Shown: piece after piece, positions 17,341-26,283 of the stretch
Numbering within the stretch: the stretch's first letter is position 1
Layout: the number at the start of each line of letters is the position of its first letter
Source: Gillisia sp. Hel1_33_143
GTDB taxonomy: Bacteria; Bacteroidota; Bacteroidia; Flavobacteriales; Flavobacteriaceae
Reading direction: 5' to 3'
Length of the DNA: 64,000 bases
NCBI RefSeq assembly: GCF_900104765.1
Contig: NZ_LT629737.1
Span: 1,736,001-1,800,000, forward strand
Translations under genes and position numbers: made by a program
The notes under the pieces: generated by a model
What the model saw: only the letters and a program-made list of their open reading frames with translations
What the model was told of the DNA's origin: nothing
Databases searched by the model: none

Positions 17341-19107
17341 ATGGCATCAGCAACAGGAAATGCTTTTGATTTTACACTTTTCAAAAGATTAATAAGATAT
17401 ACAAATCCCTACAAATGGACTTTTTATTTTGTAGGATTTGCGGCAGTTTTATTGTCATTTTTCGCGGTTTTTAGACCGTATCTTTTACAGATCACCATAG
17501 ATGATTCTATAGTGCCTAAAGACAATGATAATTTGGTGTATTACATCTCTTTGATGTTGATAGCGCTTATGTTGGAAGTGATCTTTCAGTTCTGTTTTAT
17601 TTATTTTGCAAACTGGTTGGGCCAAGAGGTAATTCGAGATCTCCGGGTGAATCTTTTCAAGCATATGCTTCAATTTAAAATGAAGTATTATGATAAATCT
17701 GCTGTAGGTAGATTGGTAACCAGAGCTGTGAGCGACATCGAGACCATTGCAAGCATTTTCAGCGAAGGTCTTTTTATGATTGCTAGTGATCTTTTAAAAA
17801 TGATTGTTGTCTTAGGTTTTATGTTCTATAATAGCTGGCAACTAACACTTTTGGTGCTATTAGTACTTCCTTTCATATTATATGCTACCAGAGTGTTTCA
17901 AAAGAAAATGAAGATCGCTTTTGAAGATGTAAGAAATCAAGTAGCAAATCTAAACACCTTTGTGCAGGAAAGAATTACCGGGATGAAAATCGTTCAGCTC
18001 TTTACAAGAGAGCAGACAGAGTATGATAATTTTAAAGAGATCAATGATAAGCATAGAAAAGCATGGGTTAAAACCGTGTGGTATAACTCTATATTTTTCC
18101 CAATTGCAGAAATGTCTACTTCTATTACCATTGGTCTTATTGTTTGGTACGGTGGTTTAAGAGTGGTAGAAAGTGATGCGCTTAGTTTGGGTATCATTAT
18201 TATGTTTATTGAACTGGCTCAAATGTTGTTTAGACCTTTACGCCAAATAGCAGATAAGTTTAATACCCTTCAAATGGGGATGGTTGCCGCTAATCGTGTA
18301 TTTGCAATATTAGATACAGATGCTATTATTAAAAATGAAGGTACTATCGAGATTAAAAATCTTAAAGGTAATATTGAATTTAAAGACGTGCGTTTTGGGT
18401 ATATAGAAGATGAAGAAGTGCTTAAAGGAGTTTCATTTAAAGCAAATGCCGGAGATACTATAGCGATAGTGGGTTCTACAGGGGCCGGAAAGACAACTAT
18501 TATTAATCTGCTGAATAGATTCTATGAAATTAATAGCGGACAAATTCTTACTGATGATATTGATATCACTAAAATTACGCTGCAATCTCTAAGATCTGAA
18601 ATTGCTGTGGTGCTGCAAAATGTTTTCTTGTTTGCAGATACTATTTTAAATAATATCACCCTTCATAACCCAAATGTTACTGAGCAGGACGTTATTAATG
18701 CTGCTAAAGAAATAGGGGTGCACGATTTTATTAACTCTCTTCCAAACGGATATCATTATAACGTGAAGGAAAGAGGGGTAATGCTATCTTCTGGGCAAAG
18801 ACAATTAATCTCTTTCTTAAGAGCTTATGTGAGTAATCCTAGTATTCTTATCCTAGATGAAGCTACCTCGTCTATAGATTCTTATAGTGAGCAGTTAATA
18901 CAGGATGCTACAGATAAGATCACAGAGGGCAGAACATCCATTGTAATTGCACACAGGTTGGCTACTATTAAAAAAGCAGACAAAATTATAGTTATGGATG
19001 CTGGGCAAATTGTAGAAATGGGAACACATAAAGAATTACTTCAGGTACAAGGTGGTTTTTACAAAAATCTATATGAGGTGCAATTTATGGCAGAAGAGTC
19101 TATATAA
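17341..19107 (+). CDS. MsbA-like ABC exporter, half-transporter
   Basis: A 588-residue fused membrane/ATPase half-transporter. Six membrane segments occupy residues ~20-320. The nucleotide-binding domain has Walker A GSTGAGKTT (from residue 378), a Q-loop (VLQNVFLF), a signature reading LSSGQ where LSGGQ is usual, Walker B ILILDEATSS and the H-loop IAHRL. It would act as a homodimer exporting a lipid or drug-like substrate. The gene starts immediately after truA. Similarity to MsbA is at superfamily level; the substrate cannot be named. Confidence 0.9.
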   Translation: MASATGNAFDFTLFKRLIRYTNPYKWTFYFVGFAAVLLSFFAVFRPYLLQITIDDSIVPKDNDNLVYYISLMLIALMLEVIFQFCFIYFANWLGQEVIRDLRVNLFKHMLQFKMKYYDKSAVGRLVTRAVSDIETIASIFSEGLFMIASDLLKMIVVLGFMFYNSWQLTLLVLLVLPFILYATRVFQKKMKIAFEDVRNQVANLNTFVQERITGMKIVQLFTREQTEYDNFKEINDKHRKAWVKTVWYNSIFFPIAEMSTSITIGLIVWYGGLRVVESDALSLGIIIMFIELAQMLFRPLRQIADKFNTLQMGMVAANRVFAILDTDAIIKNEGTIEIKNLKGNIEFKDVRFGYIEDEEVLKGVSFKANAGDTIAIVGSTGAGKTTIINLLNRFYEINSGQILTDDIDITKITLQSLRSEIAVVLQNVFLFADTILNNITLHNPNVTEQDVINAAKEIGVHDFINSLPNGYHYNVKERGVMLSSGQRQLISFLRAYVSNPSILILDEATSSIDSYSEQLIQDATDKITEGRTSIVIAHRLATIKKADKIIVMDAGQIVEMGTHKELLQVQGGFYKNLYEVQFMAEESI

Positions 19108-19110
19108 TTT

Positions 19111-19884
19111 CTAAGTAAGATCTTCTTTTAGCTTGTTGATAAGTTCCTCATTATCTTCAAAGATCACGAATTCACCATCTTTTAGATAAGATATCTGGCC
19201 TGTTTCTTCGCTAACTACTAAAGCCAATGCATCGGTCTTTTCAGTAATTCCCACTGCAGCCCTATGTCTTAATCCGAATCTTAAAGGAATAGTTCTATCA
19301 TTAGAAACCGGAAGTATTACTCTGGTGGCGGTAATTTTATTGTCTTCAACAACTAAAGCACCATCATGTAAAGGGGAGTTTTTGAAGAAAATAGATTCTA
19401 TAATTGGTTGGTTTAATGTAATGTTCATGGCATCTCCAGAATTCTTTACGAAATCTAGTTTTGTGCTCTTTTGAATAATGATGAGGGCTCCGGTAAAGGT
19501 TTTCCCCATGTTTTCACAAGCCTTTACTATTGCGGTTAAATTGGTCTTTATTTGTGTATCATCTTTTACGAACCTGAAGGATCTTAAGAATTTTCTTCTG
19601 TGGGTAAAGTTGGTAGAACCAATCATTAATAAGAATTTTCTTATTTCTTGCTGAAATACTACGATCAATGCAAAGATTCCTGCCCCTATAAATTCACCCA
19701 GTACATTACTCAGCAATTCCATTTGCAGCAGTTGGGTGATCTTCCAAACTACCCAGATGATCACAATCCCCACAAAAATGTTTACAGCAACGGTACCTTT
19801 AACGAGTTTATATAGATAGAATAGCAGTATTGCTAAAAACACAATATCTACTATATCTAAAATACGAAGGTTTAAGAAATCCAA
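19111..19884 (-). CDS. cdaA: Membrane-bound diadenylate cyclase CdaA/DacA
   Basis: CdaA condenses two ATP to cyclic di-AMP, a messenger for osmolyte and envelope control. The 257-residue protein has three N-terminal membrane helices (~13-32, 35-52, 62-82) and the DAC domain with the DGA motif (SPLHDGALVV) and RHRAA motif (GLRHRAAVGITE) of the active site. It lies 36 bases after folP on the same strand, a pairing common in Bacteroidota, and ends four bases from the convergent ABC exporter gene. Confidence 0.95.
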   Translation of the reverse strand: MDFLNLRILDIVDIVFLAILLFYLYKLVKGTVAVNIFVGIVIIWVVWKITQLLQMELLSNVLGEFIGAGIFALIVVFQQEIRKFLLMIGSTNFTHRRKFLRSFRFVKDDTQIKTNLTAIVKACENMGKTFTGALIIIQKSTKLDFVKNSGDAMNITLNQPIIESIFFKNSPLHDGALVVEDNKITATRVILPVSNDRTIPLRFGLRHRAAVGITEKTDALALVVSEETGQISYLKDGEFVIFEDNEELINKLKEDLT

Positions 19885-19920
19885 ATTCTGAGGCTTTGTG
19901 TAAAAATAGAAAATATACGC

Positions 19921-20745
19921 TTAGTTTGGCAGAAGAGATGTTAATTTCACAACTTCCATAGCTTCCTTTGCATCATGCACTCTCAAAATATTTGCACCTT
20001 TGGTAATAGCTATAGTGTTTAAGACTGTCGTGCCGTTTAAAGCGTCTTCAGCGCTGCATTCTAAAGTCTTATAAATAGTAGACTTTCTAGATAATCCAGC
20101 AAGAATTGGAAGATCTAGATTTTTTAAAAGTTCGAGCTTACCAAGTAATTCAAAATTTTGAGCAATATTCTTTGAAAATCCAAAGCCCGGATCTATTATT
20201 ACATCGTTAATTCCTAGTGCTTTTGTTTTATTTATTATTTCTGAAAAGTAGTAGATCACATCCTGAGTTAGATCCTTATAATCTGTAAGATCTTTCATGG
20301 TTCTTGGATTACCCCTCATATGCATTGCGATGTAAGGTGATTGATATTTAGCAATTAAAGTTAGCATCTTATTATCTAGATGTCCGCCAGAGATATCGTT
20401 AATTATTGCTGCTCCGGCATCAAGGCATTTTTCAGCAACCTCACTTCTAAAAGTATCTATAGATAAAAGAGTTTCCGGAAAGTTTTTAAGTATAGATGTT
20501 ATTGCAGGAATAACGCGTTCTAATTCCTCGGCTGTACTAATATCTGTTGCACCTGGTCTACTACTATAGCCTCCCAGGTCTAAAAAAGTAGCTCCTTCAT
20601 TCAGCATTTTTTCAGCAGATACCAATAAACTTTCTTCTGAATCTTTTCTGCTTTCAGAATAGAAGGAATCTGGAGTTAAGTTTAGTATTCCCATTACTTT
20701 TGGCGTAGTGAGATCTATAAGGGTGCCTTTACAGTTAATTGTCAT
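19921..20745 (-). CDS. folP: Dihydropteroate synthase
   Basis: FolP joins 4-aminobenzoate to dihydropterin diphosphate in folate synthesis. The 274-residue protein has MGILNLTPDSFY, LDLGGYSSRPGA, the SIDTFRSEVAEKCLDAGA block, INDISGG, MHMRGNP and DPGFGFSKN, covering all pterin-binding motifs. It is upstream of cdaA in a probable two-gene operon. Confidence 0.96.
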   Translation of the reverse strand: MTINCKGTLIDLTTPKVMGILNLTPDSFYSESRKDSEESLLVSAEKMLNEGATFLDLGGYSSRPGATDISTAEELERVIPAITSILKNFPETLLSIDTFRSEVAEKCLDAGAAIINDISGGHLDNKMLTLIAKYQSPYIAMHMRGNPRTMKDLTDYKDLTQDVIYYFSEIINKTKALGINDVIIDPGFGFSKNIAQNFELLGKLELLKNLDLPILAGLSRKSTIYKTLECSAEDALNGTTVLNTIAITKGANILRVHDAKEAMEVVKLTSLLPN

Positions 20746-20845
20746 TCTTTAAAGCTTATAATTTTGAAGTTGAATTACCTCTGGTAAATTAACTTTGACT
20801 ATCTAAATTATTTGACCGAAATTTACGGAAATTAGACTGTTTTTT

Positions 20846-21391
20846 ATGAAGGATACTTCAAAACAATATGATGCGGTAGTAGAAATATGTCGCTCTTTGT
20901 TTTCAAATAAAATGAGAGATTATGGAAGTGCTTGGAGAATTTTAAGACTTCCTTCTCTAACCGATCAAATTTTTATTAAAGCGCAACGCATTCGTGGACT
21001 TCAGGAAAACGAGGTTAGAAAAGTGGATGAAGATGAAATTCCTGAATTTATTGGGATCATTAATTACGCTATCATGGCGCTTATTCAATTAGAGAAGGGA
21101 ATCGCTGCACAACCAGATCTTTCTTTAAAAGAGGCAATTTCGTTTTATGATAAACATATTTCTGAGACTAAATCCTTGATGGAAAATAAGAATCATGATT
21201 ATGGAGAAGCTTGGAGAGAGATGAGAATTAGTTCTCTTACAGATCTAATCCTTCAGAAATTATTAAGAGTTAAGCAAATTGAAAATAATAAAGGAAAGAC
21301 TTTGGTAAGTGAAGGTTTGGATGCTAATTATCAAGACATGATTAATTATGCCATCTTCGCCTTAATCCTTTTGGAGGAAGAGGAGGCTTAA
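20846..21391 (+). CDS. DUF1599 (nucleotide-modification-associated domain 1) protein
   Basis: A 181-residue protein made of two similar halves. DYGSAWRILRLPSLTDQIF at ~22-42 matches DYGEAWREMRISSLTDLIL at ~113-133, and each is followed by a KxxRxxxI/LQENE-like helix and an INYAI segment. This duplicated module is the DUF1599 domain, found mainly in Bacteroidota and in some phages. The function is not established. It is divergent from folP. Confidence 0.85.
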   Translation: MKDTSKQYDAVVEICRSLFSNKMRDYGSAWRILRLPSLTDQIFIKAQRIRGLQENEVRKVDEDEIPEFIGIINYAIMALIQLEKGIAAQPDLSLKEAISFYDKHISETKSLMENKNHDYGEAWREMRISSLTDLILQKLLRVKQIENNKGKTLVSEGLDANYQDMINYAIFALILLEEEEA

Positions 21392-21551
21392 ATTTAGAAT
21401 TTATGAATAGTGCAGTCTTACCTCAAATGCATATTGGATTTACTAGATATCGTAAATAGCTGTTATTATTTAAGCTTGCTACAGATGCCGTATTATATAC
21501 TATAGTTATCTCAATTTTAAAATATCAAGTTAAGATAAAACCAGATTAAAC

Positions 21552-22646
21552 ATGAAAGTATTTGTAGGAATTACACGAATCTTTGTTGGGATCTTATTTA
21601 TGATCTCTGGTTTTATTAAACTTAATGACCCTATTGGTTTTTCATTTAAGCTTCAGGAATATTTTAGTGCGGAGGTATTAAATCTTGAATTTCTTGCTCC
21701 ATTTGCATTAGCAATTGCTGTGATCTTGGTTGTTTTTGAATTGGTGCTAGGGGTGATGCTTATTATAGGATATTTACCAAAATTTACATTATGGAGCTTA
21801 TTGCTCATGATACTTTTCTTCACTTTCCTAACATTCTATTCAGCTTATTTTAATAAAGTAACAGATTGTGGATGTTTTGGAGATGCTTTGCCATTAACGC
21901 CTTGGCAGTCTTTTTATAAAGATGCTTTTCTATTAGTGTTGATATTAATTCTGTTCTTCAACCCGAAATTGATTACTCCAATTTTAGTGCCTGCATCTCA
22001 TAGATGGGTGATTTTCTTGGCATTTATGTTAAGTTTCCTTTTTGGATATTACGTGTTAATGCATTTGCCACTTATAGATTTTAGAGCCTATAAAATTGGG
22101 AATAACATTCAAGAACAATTGGTTCTCCCACAAGATGCGCAGAAAGCGGAAGTGGAGTATAGATGGAAATTTATTCAGAATGGAGAAGAGGTAGTGATAA
22201 AAAATAATGGCATTTATCCGCAAGTTAAAGGTGAATATTTAGGAGTGGAAACCAAGGTTATAAAAGAAGGAGATCTACCGGCTATTCCATATTTTAAGAT
22301 CGAGAAGAATGGAAAAGATCGTACATACGAATTTTTAGCAGAAGAAAAGCTAATAATGATCGTTGCGTATAATTTAAGAAATACTGAAACTCAAGGTTAT
22401 AAAGAAATAAAGCTACTTACAGATAGCGCTTTAAGAAACGGATATACCGTGATTGGCCTTACAGCTTCCGGAAAAGACAAGCAAGAAGAATTAATTGAGA
22501 AGTTCGACCTCGGATTCGAATTTTATCAGTCTGATGAAACTGGATTGAAGGCGATAGTTAGATCTAATCCTGGAATATTGGTACTCACCAAAGGAACCAT
22601 CACTCAAAAGAAACACTGGTTTGATGCCGCAGAAATTGGATTGTAA
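21552..22646 (+). CDS. BT_3928-type membrane protein with DoxX-like N-terminus
   Basis: A 364-residue protein. The N-terminal ~140 residues have four membrane segments with the DoxX/MauE-like opening (ITRIFVGILFMISGFIKL) and the cysteine-containing loop DCGCFGDALPLTPWQ; a fifth segment lies near residue 160. The C-terminal ~180 residues are extracytoplasmic, with a thioredoxin-like tail (RSNPGILVLTKGTI). The order DUF1599, this gene, tpiA, prmA, clpS is a known Flavobacteriia arrangement. A role in redox or disulphide handling is possible but not shown. Confidence 0.8.
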   Translation: MKVFVGITRIFVGILFMISGFIKLNDPIGFSFKLQEYFSAEVLNLEFLAPFALAIAVILVVFELVLGVMLIIGYLPKFTLWSLLLMILFFTFLTFYSAYFNKVTDCGCFGDALPLTPWQSFYKDAFLLVLILILFFNPKLITPILVPASHRWVIFLAFMLSFLFGYYVLMHLPLIDFRAYKIGNNIQEQLVLPQDAQKAEVEYRWKFIQNGEEVVIKNNGIYPQVKGEYLGVETKVIKEGDLPAIPYFKIEKNGKDRTYEFLAEEKLIMIVAYNLRNTETQGYKEIKLLTDSALRNGYTVIGLTASGKDKQEELIEKFDLGFEFYQSDETGLKAIVRSNPGILVLTKGTITQKKHWFDAAEIGL

Positions 22647-22820
22647 TGGCTACTATTTCAAATAGTCTTGTTAATCTTTAAGGCTATGTTTCTACTTATC
22701 AATATATTTGTAATTCTTGAAAATTAACTGCTTTTTAGATAGCATCCAATTAAATAATTATCATCTAAAACTTCCATTGCATAGGTTGAAGGAAGTTTAA
22801 TTAACATTTAAATAATTAGA

Positions 22821-23576
22821 ATGAGAAAGAATATTGTTGCCGGAAACTGGAAAATGAATAATGATCTTGCCGAAACTCAGGAATTATTATCGCACTTAAA
22901 AATGCAATTGGTAAAAGAGCCTAAAGCAGATGTTTATGTAGCACCATCTTATATAAGTTTATTTAGTGCTTTTGAATCGCTAAAAGGAACCGCTATAGAG
23001 GTAGCCGCACAGAACATGCATTTTGCAGAGAACGGAGCTTACACAGGTGAAATTTCTGCAAAAATGTTGAAAAGTGTAGGAGTAAAGACAGTAATTCTGG
23101 GTCATAGTGAGCGTCGTGCTTATTTTAATGAAACCGATGAATTGTTGGCAAAGAAGGTAGATGCTGCTTTAGAAAATGAAATGACGGTGATCTTTTGTTT
23201 TGGTGAAGAATTAAAAGATAGAAAAGCAGACCAACATTTTGAGGTGGTAAAAAATCAATTAGAAAATGGTATTTTTCATATTTCTAAAGATGCTTGTAAA
23301 AATGTGATCTTAGCCTATGAACCGGTTTGGGCAATAGGAACAGGAGAAACAGCATCTCCAGAACAAGCTCAGGAAATTCATGCCTACGTTAGAAAAATGC
23401 TTACAGAAAAATTTGGTGAGACCATCGCGCAAGATGTTTCCATTTTGTATGGAGGAAGTGTAAAGCCAGATAATGCTAAAGATATCTTTGGTAAAGAAGA
23501 TGTTGATGGAGGACTTATTGGTGGTGCCAGCTTAAATGCAGTGGACTTTTTAGCTATTGTAAATTCTTTTGAATAA
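22821..23576 (+). CDS. tpiA: Triosephosphate isomerase
   Basis: TpiA interconverts dihydroxyacetone phosphate and glyceraldehyde 3-phosphate in glycolysis. The 251-residue TIM barrel has NWKMN (catalytic Lys), GHSERR (catalytic His), the AYEPVWAIGTG motif (catalytic Glu) and the phosphate-binding YGGSVKP and GGASL loops. Its stop is four bases before the prmA ATG, so the two genes are co-transcribed. Confidence 0.98.
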   Translation: MRKNIVAGNWKMNNDLAETQELLSHLKMQLVKEPKADVYVAPSYISLFSAFESLKGTAIEVAAQNMHFAENGAYTGEISAKMLKSVGVKTVILGHSERRAYFNETDELLAKKVDAALENEMTVIFCFGEELKDRKADQHFEVVKNQLENGIFHISKDACKNVILAYEPVWAIGTGETASPEQAQEIHAYVRKMLTEKFGETIAQDVSILYGGSVKPDNAKDIFGKEDVDGGLIGGASLNAVDFLAIVNSFE

Positions 23577-23579
23577 AAT

Positions 23580-24410
23580 ATGAATTACTTAGAATTTCAG
23601 TTCAAAATAGAACCGCTTCAACCTGCTTCAGAGATCCTGATCGCAGAATTAGGAAATGTTGGTTTTGAGAGCTTTGTAGAAAATGAAGAAGGGATTACTG
23701 CCTATATTCAGGTTAACGAATTTCAAGAAGGATCATTAAAAGATATATATGTTCTAAATTCCGACGAATTTGAAATAAGTTATACTACTTCAGAAATCGA
23801 GCAAGTGAATTGGAACAGTGAGTGGGAGAAGAACTTTAACCCAATTATAGTAGATAATAAATGTTCTGTTCGAGCTCCATTTCATGTAAAGCCAGAAACT
23901 GAATTTGATATAGTTATAGAGCCTAAAATGTCTTTTGGAACCGGCCATCATGCAACTACGCATATGATGCTTCAGCATATCTTAAAAGATGATTGGAGAG
24001 ATCTGTCTGTGTTAGACATGGGCTGTGGAACAGGAGTTTTGGCAATACTTGCAGGGATGAAAGGTGCTAATCCTATAGATGCAATAGATATAGATAATTG
24101 GTGTTATCTAAATACGATGGAAAATGTGGAGCGCAACAATGCCAATAACATATCTGTTTATGAAGGTACGGCAGCGCTTTTAGAAGGTAGATCTTATGAT
24201 AGAATTATAGCTAATATCAATAGAAATATATTATTAGAAGATATAAGTGTCTATTCACAATGTTTAAAATCTGGAGGAAAATTATATTTAAGCGGATTTT
24301 ATGTGGAAGATATTCCAATGATAGAGAAAGAGTGCAATGCTAATAATTTAAATATAGAGGCAACACTGGATAGAGAAAATTGGGCTGCAGTAAGTTTTAC
24401 TAAGGTTTAA
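23580..24410 (+). CDS. prmA: Ribosomal protein L11 methyltransferase
   Basis: PrmA methylates amino groups of ribosomal protein L11. The 276-residue protein has an N-terminal substrate-binding region and a C-terminal Rossmann methyltransferase domain with the PrmA signature MSFGTGHHATT, SAM motif I VLDMGCGTGVLAILA, and NINRNILLED in place of the usual NIxANPL motif. It follows tpiA by three bases. Confidence 0.95.
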   Translation: MNYLEFQFKIEPLQPASEILIAELGNVGFESFVENEEGITAYIQVNEFQEGSLKDIYVLNSDEFEISYTTSEIEQVNWNSEWEKNFNPIIVDNKCSVRAPFHVKPETEFDIVIEPKMSFGTGHHATTHMMLQHILKDDWRDLSVLDMGCGTGVLAILAGMKGANPIDAIDIDNWCYLNTMENVERNNANNISVYEGTAALLEGRSYDRIIANINRNILLEDISVYSQCLKSGGKLYLSGFYVEDIPMIEKECNANNLNIEATLDRENWAAVSFTKV

Positions 24411-24425
24411 TTTTTTATTAATTAG

Positions 24426-24433
24426 TATCTTTG
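24426..24433 (+). promoter_or_regulatory. -7 promoter element for clpS
   Basis: The octamer tatctttg matches TAnnTTTG, 31 bases before the clpS ATG. Confidence 0.6.
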
Positions 24434-24464
24434 TAACTGAATTTCAATATATTAAAAACTGAAG

Positions 24465-24743
24465 ATGAGCACGAAAGAAGAAGTATTGGAAAGAGTAAAG
24501 ACCAGTACAAAAAAGCAACAGAATTACGAGATCGTTCTATTTAATGATGATCATAACACCTTTGATCATGTTATAGAAACACTGATCACTACTTGTGAGC
24601 ATACCGCAGAGCAAGCAGAGCAATGTGCAATTTTAGTACATTATAAAGGGAAATGTACCGTAAAGACAGGAGATTATAAAGATCTTAAACCTAGATGCTC
24701 TAAATTATTAGATGCGGGTTTAAGTGCTGAAATAATGGGGTAA
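24465..24743 (+). CDS. clpS: ATP-dependent Clp protease adaptor ClpS
   Basis: ClpS delivers N-degron substrates to ClpAP. The 92-residue protein has the conserved core VLFNDDHNTFDHVIETL, which forms the N-degron pocket, and HYKGKCTVKTGDY. It has its own promoter 31 bases upstream and a terminator after it. Confidence 0.94.
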   Translation: MSTKEEVLERVKTSTKKQQNYEIVLFNDDHNTFDHVIETLITTCEHTAEQAEQCAILVHYKGKCTVKTGDYKDLKPRCSKLLDAGLSAEIMG

Positions 24744-24763
24744 TCTCATCAATTTAAGTGTTA

Positions 24764-24812
24764 AATATCCAATAATGTAGGTTTTTTCTTACTTTATTGG
24801 ATATTTTGTTTT
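24764..24812 (+). terminator. Probable terminator after clpS
   Basis: Arms aatatccaata and tattggatatt pair perfectly around a long T-rich loop, with a T-rich tail. Confidence 0.6.
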
Positions 24813-24835
24813 ATGTTTATAGGAACCAAAGTAAG

Positions 24836-24850
24836 GTTTTAAATACCCCC
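24836..24850 (+). repeat. 15-base inverted repeat, left copy
   Basis: The sequence gttttaaataccccc lies 27 bases before the ATG of the metalloprotease gene and recurs in exact reverse complement after the gene (25725-25739). Confidence 0.7.
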
Positions 24851-24877
24851 ATCTAACCCTAACTTAAATTCCTACTT

Positions 24878-25714
24878 ATGAAAATTAAAAAATTACCATT
24901 ACTATTATTGGCATCTGGATTGTTTTTCACTTCTTGTCAGAAAGATGATATTTCAGATACTACCTTAGATGATTCTTTAAGTGCAACTTCAGAATTAACC
25001 CCGGAAACCATTGATAAAATAAAGGCATTACACTTTAATCCTGTAGATGCTACTGTTGGAAAGATCATGCTACCAGACGGTAGTTATGAGAAAACCTATA
25101 TTGTGGAAGGAGATATTGCTTTAAATTCATCTCAATTAAATAATATGAGTACTGCAGAGATCACTAATAAGCAGTATAGAACCAATAACCTAGTTAGTAA
25201 TAATAGAACTATAAGAGTAATTGGATATACTGGTGGTTCTCAAGCCTTAACTACTAAGCAGCGCACAGCATTACAATATGCTATTAACAATTACAATGCA
25301 TTAAACATTGGTCTTACTTTTACCTTAACCTTTGGAACTAACTATTCTCCTTATGATATTGTGGTTTACCAAACAAATAACGGTCAAGCAGGTGGAGTAG
25401 CAGGATTCCCTAGTGGAGGAAATCCTTATAAATACGTGCAGATCTATAGTGGTATGGAGAGCTATAGTGTAGATACTAATGAGCATGTGATGACACATGA
25501 AATTGGACATACCTTAGGAATGCGTCACACAGATTGGTTTAGCCGCCAGAGTTGTGGGCAATCTGGAGAATCTGCAGGAGCAGATGGAGCTGTATTAATT
25601 CCAGGAACACCTAGCGGGTATGATGCTACTTCTGTAATGTTAGCTTGTTTCAGCGCTAATGAAGATGGAGAATTTGGTGCAAATGATATTACTGCCTTTG
25701 AATACCTTTACTAA
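24878..25714 (+). CDS. HEIGH-type (M57-like) lipoprotein metalloprotease
   Basis: A 278-residue predicted zinc protease. It has a lipoprotein signal (LLLASGLFFTSC, lipid cysteine ~20, then QKDD, an acidic tail of the kind linked to surface export) and a pro-region ending near residue 110 (ITNKQYRTNNLV). The catalytic domain has HEIGHTLGMRH, where the two His and Glu of HExxH plus the third His bind zinc and catalyse. Two cysteines (SCGQ and LACF) may form a disulphide. A paralogue with the same layout is at 49507-50346. The gene stands alone, flanked by an exact 15-base inverted repeat. Substrate unknown. Confidence 0.85.
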   Translation: MKIKKLPLLLLASGLFFTSCQKDDISDTTLDDSLSATSELTPETIDKIKALHFNPVDATVGKIMLPDGSYEKTYIVEGDIALNSSQLNNMSTAEITNKQYRTNNLVSNNRTIRVIGYTGGSQALTTKQRTALQYAINNYNALNIGLTFTLTFGTNYSPYDIVVYQTNNGQAGGVAGFPSGGNPYKYVQIYSGMESYSVDTNEHVMTHEIGHTLGMRHTDWFSRQSCGQSGESAGADGAVLIPGTPSGYDATSVMLACFSANEDGEFGANDITAFEYLY

Positions 25715-25724
25715 TAATTAATAC

Positions 25725-25739
25725 GGGGGTATTTAAAAC
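25725..25739 (-). repeat. 15-base inverted repeat, right copy
   Basis: The sequence gggggtatttaaaac is the exact reverse complement of 24836-24850 and begins 10 bases after the metalloprotease stop codon. Confidence 0.7.
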
Positions 25740-25805
25740 TTTAAAAAAAATGGATATATTTATATCCATTTTTTCTTTTTATAAAATAAATCAAATTAAT
25801 CTTTC

Positions 25806-25832
25806 TTGAATTTAAAATAAAACATATATTTG
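25806..25832 (+). promoter_or_regulatory. Promoter of tRNA-Arg
   Basis: TTG at 25806-25808 and tatatttg at 25825-25832 match the -33 TTG and -7 TAnnTTTG elements of the Bacteroidota primary sigma factor. The tRNA begins 12 bases after the -7 element. Confidence 0.75.
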
Positions 25833-25844
25833 CACTCGCAAAAA

Positions 25845-25918
25845 GGCCTCGTGGCGCAACTGAATAGCGCACTTGATTACGGCTCAAGAGGTTGCTGGTT
25901 TGAATCCAGCCGAGGTCA
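25845..25918 (+). tRNA. tRNA-Arg (anticodon ACG)
   Basis: A 74-base cloverleaf. The acceptor stem ggcctcg/cgaggtc has one G-T pair. The D stem is gcgc/gcgc, the anticodon stem cttga/tcaag with loop ttacggc (anticodon ACG at 25879-25881), and the T stem gctgg/ccagc with loop tttgaat. The discriminator base is A at 25918. The ACG anticodon, after A-to-I editing, reads CGU, CGC and CGA. CCA is not encoded. Confidence 0.97.
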
Positions 25919-25925
25919 CAATAAG

Positions 25926-25962
25926 ATCCTAATTATCTATTATAGATAGTTAGGATTTTTTT
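25926..25962 (+). terminator. Terminator of tRNA-Arg
   Basis: Arms atcctaattatct and agatagttaggat pair with one G-T wobble and are followed by seven T residues, starting 8 bases after the tRNA. Confidence 0.9.
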
Positions 25963-26283
25963 ATGCTCAAAATTGACTTTAAGCTGATATCAAATTAGTT
26001 GATTGATGTTTTTATGTTGATATACCGCAAATTTAGTAATCGCGTCTTTATTAAACCTGTAAAAATTTTATGTGTAATTAACTGAAGCTTAGAGTTAAAA
26101 TATTTATTTCATAATCTCACGTTGTCTTTATTTAGGTGTTACAAGATATTGTAAAACAGATTGTTAGGATTAATTTCTCTAGAAGTTATAGTTGGATGTT
26201 CAAAAATGGATTAAAAGTATTTTAAGTTATCATAAAGATTTATAGTCTCTTTCATTAAATTACTCCCATTAACCTACTTACTT
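25963..26283 (+). other. Intergenic region before the hybrid kinase
   Basis: About 320 AT-rich bases with stops in all frames. No clear TAnnTTTG element, hairpin, tRNA fragment or repeat was found. Confidence 0.5.

Noticed and set aside
24836-25739. Metalloprotease gene as an insertion sequence with terminal inverted repeats
   Set aside because: No transposase is encoded and no target-site duplication flanks the repeats; they are reported only as an unexplained inverted repeat.
25845-25918. tRNA-Arg as the attachment site of an integrated element
   Set aside because: I found no integrase and no repeated tRNA 3' end downstream.
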